In this document: piece after piece, positions 7,430 through 12,875 of the stretch | How positions within the stretch are numbered: position 1 is the first letter of the stretch | Layout of the letters: each line of letters starts with the position of its first letter | Notes under the pieces: model-generated | Database searches by the model: none | The model's input: only the letters and a program-made list of their open reading frames with translations | Told to the model about the DNA's origin: nothing | Position numbers and translations under genes: made by a program | NCBI GenBank assembly: GCA_018224485.1 | Contig: JAGTVE010000201.1 | Span: forward strand, 1-12,875 | From: Thioalkalivibrio sp. | Lineage (GTDB): Bacteria; Pseudomonadota; Gammaproteobacteria; Ectothiorhodospirales; Ectothiorhodospiraceae | Length of the DNA stretch: 12,875 nt | Reading direction: 5' to 3'

Positions 7430-7963
7430 TCAGACCTCGGTCTGCTCCACCTCGGGCGTCAGCCGGATCTCGAAGTTCATCGTGGCCAGATCACCCAGCG
7501 CCCACGTGGCCTCGGGAGCCCCGAGACCTGCCACGGTACCGGGATTCACGACCCAGGCCGATCCATGCTTCACGTGGGGCTGCTGCCGCACCTCGGGCTC
7601 GTGACTGTGCCCACAGCAGACCAGGTCGTAGTCGCCAGTGCAGGCCATCGCATGGGCGTAGTGCGGATAGTGCGTCACGAAGATGCGCCGGCCGCCCAGG
7701 GTAATGATCCCGTCGTGCCCGTAGTAGGTCAGCAGGCCGTTGGACTGGTGGGCGATGCGCGAGATCGCCACCGGATCCCCGAGGTTGTTGCCGTGTACCG
7801 CGTGAATCGGCAGACCGAGCTTCAGCGAGGCCTTGAGGGTGTTCCCGCCGATCAGATCGCCGCAGTGGATCACCGCCTCAGCACCCTCGGCGGCGCCCGC
7901 CTCGATGGCGCGCGCCAGCATCGGACCGCGGTCGTGGCTGTCTGAGACGATGCACACCTTCAT
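7430..7963 (-). CDS. YfcE/MJ0936-type metallophosphoesterase
   Basis: A 177-aa calcineurin-like phosphoesterase. The metal-binding motifs appear in order: D8-x-H10 in SDSHD, G35-D36 in CGDLIGG, HGNN at 57-60 (Asn59 the usual metal/phosphate residue), His98 in VTHYPH, and GHSH at 118-121. NPGTVAG (140-146) matches the conserved NPGS-like turn of the YfcE family, dimanganese phosphodiesterases of uncertain physiological substrate. The length is typical and no signal peptide is visible. The ATG at 7963 has AGGAGG 8 bases upstream. A possible 45-codon ORF ends at this ATG with a four-base ATGA overlap, which would couple their translation. It is divergent from soeA. A link to sulfur oxidation is not supported by the protein itself. 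Confidence 0.9.
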   Translation of the reverse strand: MKVCIVSDSHDRGPMLARAIEAGAAEGAEAVIHCGDLIGGNTLKASLKLGLPIHAVHGNNLGDPVAISRIAHQSNGLLTYYGHDGIITLGGRRIFVTHYPHYAHAMACTGDYDLVCCGHSHEPEVRQQPHVKHGSAWVVNPGTVAGLGAPEATWALGDLATMNFEIRLTPEVEQTEV

Positions 7964-8097
7964 GCCCCGGCCCTCCTGCCACCGCCCGACGCCGCGACGC
8001 CGGATGGGCCGGCGGGAGGTCGTCCGGCCTGATGCCGCGGTGAACGGGAGAGGTCGTGCCGCTCGTCTGAACTGAACTCGTGAGTGGGCTCGGCCAT
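7960..8097 (-). CDS. Possible small ORF (45 aa) translationally coupled to the phosphoesterase
   Basis: Reading left from the ATG at 8097 gives MAEPTHEFSSDERHDLSRSP and then a Pro/Gly/Arg-rich end. AAGGAA precedes the ATG by about 7-8 bases, and the stop TGA overlaps the phosphoesterase ATG as ATGA, the arrangement of translationally coupled genes. The first half is acidic and polar; I recognise no family. The low-complexity second half could be a by-product of high GC, so reality is uncertain. If real it is a leader-type peptide or a small hypothetical protein. Confidence 0.35.
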   Translation of the reverse strand: MAEPTHEFSSDERHDLSRSPRHQAGRPPAGPSGVAASGGGRRAGA

Positions 8098-8141
8098 GTC
8101 GGGATTCCTTGGGTGCTTATGGGCGGATAAAAAATTTTGCC

Positions 8142-8170
8142 TTGTGGGACCAACGCAGTCACTGCATACT
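8142..8170 (+). promoter_or_regulatory. sigma70-type promoter candidate for soeABC
   Basis: TTGTGG (8142-8147, 3/6) is followed after 17 bases by CATACT (8165-8170, 4/6), giving a start near 8177 and a leader of about 38 nt before the soeA ATG. An alternative -10, TATAGT (8181-8186, 5/6), has no good -35. The whole 8120-8214 stretch is unusually AT-rich for this genome, as expected for a promoter region. Confidence 0.4.
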
Positions 8171-8181
8171 GGCGGGAGTAT
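8155..8181. promoter_or_regulatory. Two adjacent inverted repeats over the soeA promoter (operator candidates)
   Basis: GCAGT (8155-8159) C ACTGC (8161-8165) is a perfect 11-bp inverted repeat, followed at once by ATACT (8166-8170) GGCGGG AGTAT (8177-8181). Both overlap or abut the predicted -10 and start, the usual place for a repressor. The regulator is not identifiable from the window. Confidence 0.35.
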
Positions 8182-8214
8182 ATAGTAATTTACTTATTAA
8201 ACAAGGCGGTATTG

Positions 8215-11079
8215 ATGATGACACAGACCCCGGCGCAGGAAGTCAAAAATACCACCTGTTACATGTGCGCGTGCCGCTGCGGGATCCGCGTGCATCTCCG
8301 CGATGGAGAGGTCCGGTACATCGACGGCAACCCCGACCACCCGATCAACAAGGGCGTGATCTGCGCCAAGGGGTCCTCGGGCATCATGAAGCAGTACTCC
8401 CCGGCGCGCCTCACCCGGCCGCTGCGCCGCAAGCAGGGCGCCGAGCGGGGCGCCGGTGACTTCGAACCGATCTCCTGGGAGGAGGCCTTCTCCATGCTGG
8501 AGGAACGCCTGGCCCACTTGCGCGAGACCGATCCGAAGAAGTTTGCGCTGTTCACCGGCCGCGACCAGATGCAGGCGCTGACCGGACTGTTCGCGAAACA
8601 GTTCGGGACCCCGAACTACGCGGCTCACGGTGGCTTCTGCTCGGTGAACATGGCCGCGGGGATGATCTACACGATCGGCGGTTCCTTCTGGGAATTCGGC
8701 GGGCCGGATCTCGAGCGCTCCAAGCTCTTCGTGATGATCGGCACCGCCGAGGACCACCACTCGAACCCGCTGAAGATCGCGATCTCGAAGTTCAAGCGCG
8801 AGGGCGGCCGCTTCATCTCGATCAACCCGGTGCGCACCGGCTACTCGGCGATCGCCGACGAATGGGTGCCGATCCGACCGGGCACTGACAGTGCCCTGCT
8901 GCTGGCCCTGATCCACGAGATCATTGCCAAGGGCCTGTACGACCGCGACTTCCTGGTGCGCTACAGCAACGGCGGCCAGCTGGTGAACGTGGACGAGGCG
9001 AATGACGAATTCGGCATGTTCCTCCGGGACGACGTCCCGGCGGCCGATGGCTGCTACGACCCACAGGACAAGCTCTGGTGGGACCGGCGCACCGACCGCG
9101 CGGTGCGCACCCACAACGCCGACGCCGACCCGTACCTGCTCGGAGAATTCCGGCTGGAGGACGGCACACCGGCGAAGCCCGCGTTCCAGTTGCTGAAGGA
9201 GCGGGTGGAGGAATACACCCCGGAATGGGCCTCCAGGATCACCGGCATCCCGGCAGACACCATCCGCCGCCTCGCGCACGAGATGGGTGTGACCGCGCGC
9301 GATCAGCGCATCGAGCTGCCGATCGCGTGGACCGACTCCTGGGGCGTGGAGCACGAGAGCGTGACCGGCAACCCGGTCTCCTTCCACGCGATGCGCGGCC
9401 TCGCGGCCCACTCCAACGGCTTTCACAGCATCCGCGCGCTGGCGATCCTGATGTCGCTCCTCGGCACCATCGACCGCCCCGGCGGCTTTCGCCACAAGGC
9501 GCCCTTCCCGCGCCCGATCCCGCCCTGCGCGCGCACACCGAAGGGCCCCGAGGGGGTCCAGCCCGGGAAGCCGCTGGACGGAATGGTGCTCGGCTGGCCA
9601 GCCGAGCCCGACGACCTCTTCGTCGACGATCAGGGCGGGCCGGTGCGCATCGACAAGGCCTTCTCCTGGGAATACCCGCTCGCGGTGCACGGCATGATGC
9701 ACAACGTGATCACCAACGCGTGGCGCGGCGACCCCTACAAGATCGACACCCTGCTGATCTTCATGGCCAACATGGCCTGGAACTCGACGATGAACACGGT
9801 CGAGGTCCGGAAGATGCTGAACGACAAGGACGAGAACGGCGAATACAGGATCCCCTTCCTGGTTGTCGCCGACGCCTTCCAGTCCGAGATGACGGCCTTC
9901 GCGGACCTGGTGCTGCCCGATACCACCTACCTGGAGCGGCACGACGCGATGTCGATGCTCGACCGCCCGATCTCGGAATTCGACGGCCCGGCGGACTCGG
10001 TGCGCATCCCCGTGGTGCCGCCGAAGGGCGAGTGCAAGCCCTTCCAGGAGGTGCTGATCGAGCTCGGGTCGCGGCTGAAGCTGCCGGCCTTCACGACGCC
10101 AGAGGGCACGCGCAAGTACCGCGACTACCCGGACTTCGTCGTGAATTACGAGACCGAGCCGGGCTCCGGCATCGGGTTCCTTGCCGGCTGGCGCGGCAAG
10201 GGCGGCGAGAAGGCCCTGCGCGGCGAGCCCAACCCCAACCAGTGGGAGATGTACGCGAAGAACAACTGCGTGTACCACCACGAGCTGCCCAAGAGCTACC
10301 AGTACATGCGCAATTGGAACAAGGGCTACCTCGAGTGGTCCCAGCGCAACCGCATCACCCGCTACGCCGAACCCATCCTGATCCACCTCTACTCCGAGGT
10401 GCTGATGAAGTTCCGCGCCGCGGCGCAGGGCAAGGGAACCTCCCGCCGGCCGCCAGCCCACCTCGCCGAGCGCGTCGCGACCTATTTCGATCCGCTGCCC
10501 TTCCACTACGACCCGCTGGAGTGCCAGGCCACGGACAAGCACACCTACCCGCTCGCCGCGATCACGCAGCGACCGATGGCGATGTACCACTCCTGGGACT
10601 CCCAGAATGCCTGGCTGCGGCAGATCCACACGCACAACGTGCTGTTCGTGAACCCGATCACCGCGAAGAACGCGGGCATCGAGGACGATGACTGGATCTG
10701 GGTCGAGAGCCAGTGGGGCAAGGTGCGCTGCATGGCCAAGTATTCGGAGGCCGTGGAACCGGGCACGGTGTGGACCTGGAACGCGATCGGCAAGGCGGCC
10801 GGCGCCTGGAACCTGTCGCCGAAGTCCAACGAGGCGCGCAAGGGCTTCCTGCTGAACCACCTGATCTCCGAGGAGCTGCCAGGCGACCAGGGGCGCATCT
10901 CGAACTCCGACCCGGTGACCGGCCAGGCGTCCTGGTACGACGTACGGGTGCGCATCTACAAGGCCGAGGCCGACGAGCCGAAGATCACGTCACCGCAGTT
11001 CGACACCGTGAAACCCTTCCCGGGCCAGCCGAAGCGTTCGCGGATCCTGAACTTCTTCGCTGCCAAAGGAGGCAAGTAA
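8215..11079 (+). CDS. soeA: Cytoplasmic sulfite dehydrogenase, molybdopterin catalytic subunit SoeA
   Basis: A 954-aa member of the DMSO-reductase/Psr-Phs molybdoenzyme family. The N-terminal 4Fe-4S motif is Cys15-x2-Cys18-x3-Cys22-x27-Cys50, with an additional Cys20. Molybdopterin domains follow; Cys142 in AHGGFCSVN is the probable Mo ligand. The C-terminal MGD-binding domain spans about 780-925 (PLAAITQRPMAMYHSWDSQN onward). There is no twin-arginine signal, so the protein should remain in the cytoplasm, as known for SoeABC of Allochromatium, which oxidises sulfite directly to sulfate. Polysulfide or thiosulfate reductase catalytic subunits of the same family normally carry a Tat signal. 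The start is placed at ATG 8215, with AAGG 8 bases before it; the in-frame extension to 8137 overlaps the promoter region and reads unlike the family. Its stop overlaps the soeB start (TAATG). Substrate assignment rests on family resemblance and subunit set. Confidence 0.9.
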   Translation: MMTQTPAQEVKNTTCYMCACRCGIRVHLRDGEVRYIDGNPDHPINKGVICAKGSSGIMKQYSPARLTRPLRRKQGAERGAGDFEPISWEEAFSMLEERLAHLRETDPKKFALFTGRDQMQALTGLFAKQFGTPNYAAHGGFCSVNMAAGMIYTIGGSFWEFGGPDLERSKLFVMIGTAEDHHSNPLKIAISKFKREGGRFISINPVRTGYSAIADEWVPIRPGTDSALLLALIHEIIAKGLYDRDFLVRYSNGGQLVNVDEANDEFGMFLRDDVPAADGCYDPQDKLWWDRRTDRAVRTHNADADPYLLGEFRLEDGTPAKPAFQLLKERVEEYTPEWASRITGIPADTIRRLAHEMGVTARDQRIELPIAWTDSWGVEHESVTGNPVSFHAMRGLAAHSNGFHSIRALAILMSLLGTIDRPGGFRHKAPFPRPIPPCARTPKGPEGVQPGKPLDGMVLGWPAEPDDLFVDDQGGPVRIDKAFSWEYPLAVHGMMHNVITNAWRGDPYKIDTLLIFMANMAWNSTMNTVEVRKMLNDKDENGEYRIPFLVVADAFQSEMTAFADLVLPDTTYLERHDAMSMLDRPISEFDGPADSVRIPVVPPKGECKPFQEVLIELGSRLKLPAFTTPEGTRKYRDYPDFVVNYETEPGSGIGFLAGWRGKGGEKALRGEPNPNQWEMYAKNNCVYHHELPKSYQYMRNWNKGYLEWSQRNRITRYAEPILIHLYSEVLMKFRAAAQGKGTSRRPPAHLAERVATYFDPLPFHYDPLECQATDKHTYPLAAITQRPMAMYHSWDSQNAWLRQIHTHNVLFVNPITAKNAGIEDDDWIWVESQWGKVRCMAKYSEAVEPGTVWTWNAIGKAAGAWNLSPKSNEARKGFLLNHLISEELPGDQGRISNSDPVTGQASWYDVRVRIYKAEADEPKITSPQFDTVKPFPGQPKRSRILNFFAAKGGK

Positions 11080-11810
11080 TGACCCAGCTCGCTTTGGTCA
11101 TCGACCTGAACGTCTGCGTCGGCTGCCATGCCTGCGTGACCAGCTGCAAGGAGTGGAACACCTCCGGCGAGGCCGGCCCGCTGGTCGACCTGCGTCCCTA
11201 CGATGCGGATCCCACCGGGACCTTCTTCAACCGGGTGCAGACCTTCGAGGTCGGGGAATACCCGAACACCGAGACCGTGCACTTCCCGAAGTCCTGCCTG
11301 CACTGCGAGGAACCGCCCTGCGTGCCGGTCTGCCCCACCGGGGCCTCCTACAAGCGCGAGGAGGACGGCATCGTGCTGGTGGACTACGACAAGTGCATCG
11401 GCTGCAAATACTGCTCGTGGGCCTGCCCCTACGGTGTGCGCGAGGTCGATGCCAAGCGCAAGGTAATGACGAAGTGCACGCTCTGCGTGGATCGCATCTA
11501 CGACGACGAACTCCCCGAGTGGGATCGCAAGCCCGCCTGCGTGCGCGCCTGCCCGACCAACGCGCGCCTGTTCGGGGACGTCCACGATCCCGACTCCGAG
11601 GTGTCGACGGCCATCCGCGAAAACGGCGGCTACCAGTTGATGCCGGAGTGGGGCACCAAGCCGGCCAACCACTACCTGCCGCGGCACAAGACGCGCATCA
11701 CCGTGCGCGAGGACGAACTCGAGCGCAGCGACAACCCGCTCAGGATCGACAGCAAACTGCCCAAGCCGGACCGCGACGAGCCATCGCTCGACGACGTCAC
11801 CAGCTGGTAA
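11079..11810 (+). CDS. soeB: Sulfite dehydrogenase iron-sulfur subunit SoeB
   Basis: A DmsB/NrfC-type electron-transfer protein of 243 aa with sixteen cysteines in four ferredoxin-like groups: C13/16/19/23 (CVGCHACVTSC), C73/76/81/85 (CLHCEEPPCVPVC), C106/109/112/116 (CIGCKYCSWAC) and C133/136/154/158 (CTLC ... CVRAC). These should ligate four 4Fe-4S clusters that carry electrons from SoeA to SoeC. The C-terminal extension after about residue 180 is charged and hydrophilic. The ATG overlaps the soeA stop by one base and has the strong Shine-Dalgarno AAAGGAGG (11065-11072) six bases upstream, which rules out the longer upstream frame. No signal peptide, in keeping with a cytoplasmic complex. 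Confidence 0.93.
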   Translation: MTQLALVIDLNVCVGCHACVTSCKEWNTSGEAGPLVDLRPYDADPTGTFFNRVQTFEVGEYPNTETVHFPKSCLHCEEPPCVPVCPTGASYKREEDGIVLVDYDKCIGCKYCSWACPYGVREVDAKRKVMTKCTLCVDRIYDDELPEWDRKPACVRACPTNARLFGDVHDPDSEVSTAIRENGGYQLMPEWGTKPANHYLPRHKTRITVREDELERSDNPLRIDSKLPKPDRDEPSLDDVTSW

Positions 11811-11827
11811 CCAGGGAAGAATTCATC

Positions 11828-12811
11828 ATGCATCCTGCCTTCTCCGTGATCTTCCTCACCACCCTGATCGGCGCCGGTCAGGGCCTGTTCATCGCCTTGT
11901 TCCTGGTCGAGTCCCTGGGACTCCTTGGCATGGCGCCGATACAGGACGGGAACTTCTTTGCGCTCGGCACACTGGCCTCCCTGATCCTGCTTGGGCTCGG
12001 TCTGATCGCGTCCTTCTTCCACCTCGGCCGCCCGGAGCGGGCCTGGCGCACCGCGACCAAGTGGCGCACCTCATGGCTCTCGCGGGAGGTCATCGTGCTG
12101 CCGGCCTTCATGGGCGTGGTCTTCCTGTACGGCCTCGCGCACTGGCTGAACTTCAATCCGACGCTGTTCACACTGCCCGGTGACCGCGCAGTGCTGGCGA
12201 CAGTGGCCCTTGGCGCCGCGGGCACGGTGCTGGCGGTGGCGCTCTTCGTGAGTACCGCGATGATCTACGCGGCCGTGAAGTTCCTGCAGGAATGGCACTC
12301 ACCGCTGACCGTGGTGAACTACACCGTGCTCGGCGCCGCCTCCGGCTTCACGCTCGCGACCGCCTATGCCGCGTGGTCCGGAGCGCAGCTTGTGCACGTG
12401 CTGGCGTCGACCGCGATCGCGCTGACCCTGCTCGGACTGGTCACGCGGATCGCCTCGCTGATCCGCAACGCGAGGATCAAGCCGAAGTCGACGCTGCAGA
12501 CCGCGATCGGGGTCAAGCACCCCCGCATCGTGCAGAAGTCGCAGGGTTTCATGGGCGGGTCCTTCAACACCCGCGAGTTCTTCCACCACAAGTCGGACGG
12601 TTTCATCCGCACGGTGAAGTGGGTCTTCCTGATCGCCGCCTTCGGGATCCCGACAGGCCTGCTGGCGCTGAGCCTGGTGATGACGGTCGACCCGACCAAC
12701 GTGCTGATCGCTGCGGCCCTGATCCAGTACCTCGGACTAATCGCCGAACGCTGGTTCTTCTTTGCCCAGGCGAATCACCCGCAGAACCTCTACTACCAGT
12801 CGGTCGCCTGA
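11828..12811 (+). CDS. soeC: Sulfite dehydrogenase membrane anchor SoeC (DmsC family)
   Basis: A polytopic protein of 327 aa with about eight hydrophobic segments, near residues 4-33, 42-64, 87-107, 121-150, 159-183, 186-212, 263-287 and 289-313. After helix 2 comes HLGRPERAWR (65-74) and then SWLSRE (83-88), the signature stretch of the DmsC-type anchor family. A polar loop (about 213-260) contains GFMGGSFNTREFF. The subunit should hold SoeAB at the inner face of the cytoplasmic membrane and pass electrons to quinone. The ATG at 11828 lies 17 bases after the soeB stop, with AGGGA 10 bases upstream; the frame is open much further left but there overlaps soeB and reads as a shadow. It is the last gene of the operon in this window; a hairpin and a repeat follow directly. 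Confidence 0.92.
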   Translation: MHPAFSVIFLTTLIGAGQGLFIALFLVESLGLLGMAPIQDGNFFALGTLASLILLGLGLIASFFHLGRPERAWRTATKWRTSWLSREVIVLPAFMGVVFLYGLAHWLNFNPTLFTLPGDRAVLATVALGAAGTVLAVALFVSTAMIYAAVKFLQEWHSPLTVVNYTVLGAASGFTLATAYAAWSGAQLVHVLASTAIALTLLGLVTRIASLIRNARIKPKSTLQTAIGVKHPRIVQKSQGFMGGSFNTREFFHHKSDGFIRTVKWVFLIAAFGIPTGLLALSLVMTVDPTNVLIAAALIQYLGLIAERWFFFAQANHPQNLYYQSVA

Positions 12812-12824
12812 GGGGGGCACCCCC
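12812..12824 (+). terminator. GC hairpin immediately after soeC
   Basis: GGGGG (12812-12816), GCA loop, CCCCC (12820-12824) directly follows the soeC stop codon. The stem is short and lacks a T-run, so intrinsic termination is doubtful; it may mark or protect the 3' end of the soeABC mRNA. Confidence 0.35.
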
Positions 12825-12826
12825 GT

Positions 12827-12870
12827 CACGCGTGGGAGCGGCACGCGTGGGAGCGGCTTCCAGCCGCGAT
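12827..12870. repeat. REP-like element with a perfect 15-bp tandem duplication
   Basis: CACGCGTGGGAGCGG occurs twice head to tail (12827-12841 and 12842-12856), then continues as CTTCCAGCCGCGATG. The second copy forms the hairpin GCGGCT (12853-12858) TCC AGCCGC (12862-12867). GTGGGAGCGGCTTCCAGCCG closely resembles the GTAGGAGCGG...CCGCGA class of repetitive extragenic palindromes common in gammaproteobacteria. The first copy is a truncated head without the pairing arm. Only one locus is visible and the element runs to near the window edge. Confidence 0.6.
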
Positions 12871-12875
12871 GCCCG

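Noticed and set aside
8137..8214. N-terminal extension of SoeA by 26 codons
   Set aside because: It overlaps the AT-rich promoter and inverted repeats and adds a sequence unlike the family; ATG 8215 has a better placed ribosome binding site.
9078..10691. 537-codon plus-strand frame inside soeA
   Set aside because: An Arg/Ala/Pro/Gly-rich frame shadow; the soeA frame has all expected motifs across the same span.
8197..10860. 887-codon open frame antisense to soeA
   Set aside because: It mirrors the soeA codons, is low-complexity in V/H/R/G, has no recognisable domain and no Shine-Dalgarno; long antisense open frames are expected in high-GC genes.
11153..11827. In-frame extension of soeC leftwards over soeB
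   Set aside because: It overlaps nearly all of soeB in another frame, is R/A/G/L-rich, and is followed by a clear DmsC-like start at 11828 with its own ribosome binding site.

Overview
The window is high-GC gammaproteobacterial DNA. It most resembles a chemolithotrophic or purple sulfur oxidiser of the Ectothiorhodospiraceae/Chromatiales type (Thioalkalivibrio-like). Two things point that way: the classic gammaproteobacterial rhlB / trxA-rho neighbourhood, and a sulfur-oxidation pair made of a dissimilatory-type ATP sulfurylase (sat) and a three-subunit cytoplasmic sulfite dehydrogenase (soeABC). The genus assignment is inference from gene content and protein style; no database was consulted.

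Layout: (1) positions 3-251 hold the last PDZ domain of a Do/HtrA-type periplasmic protease, cut by the window edge. (2) Positions 265-2051 hold rho and trxA on the minus strand, with a well-formed sigma70-type promoter and a C-rich leader between them. (3) rhlB (2171-3472) is divergent from trxA, with opposing -10 candidates that overlap. (4) A minus-strand gene (3554-4786) joins an FKBP/SlyD-like segment to a SAM methyltransferase domain. (5) sat (5112-6305) is divergent from it and is followed by a run of hairpins. (6) A CBS-domain protein (6529-7134) and a YfcE-type phosphoesterase (7430-7963) lie on the minus strand; the second is preceded by a possible overlapping 45-codon ORF. (7) soeA-soeB-soeC (8215-12811) form a tight plus-strand operon. 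It is followed by a short hairpin and a REP-like repeat containing a perfect 15-bp tandem duplication.

How the genes fit together: SoeA (Mo-bisMGD, one 4Fe-4S cluster), SoeB (four 4Fe-4S clusters) and SoeC (eight-helix DmsC-type quinone-reducing anchor) should oxidise cytoplasmic sulfite directly to sulfate and pass electrons to the quinone pool. Sat works in the indirect route, converting APS plus pyrophosphate to ATP and sulfate, and needs an APS reductase (aprAB) that is not in this window. Both sulfite-to-sulfate exits are therefore represented within about 8 kb. rho, trxA, rhlB and the protease are housekeeping genes.

I found no tRNA, rRNA, CRISPR array, transposase or phage gene, and no convincing undescribed multi-gene system. 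The less ordinary items are the FKBP-methyltransferase fusion, the Rho leader, the small overlapping ORF, the palindromes upstream of sat and soeA, and the repeat-rich intergenic segments.
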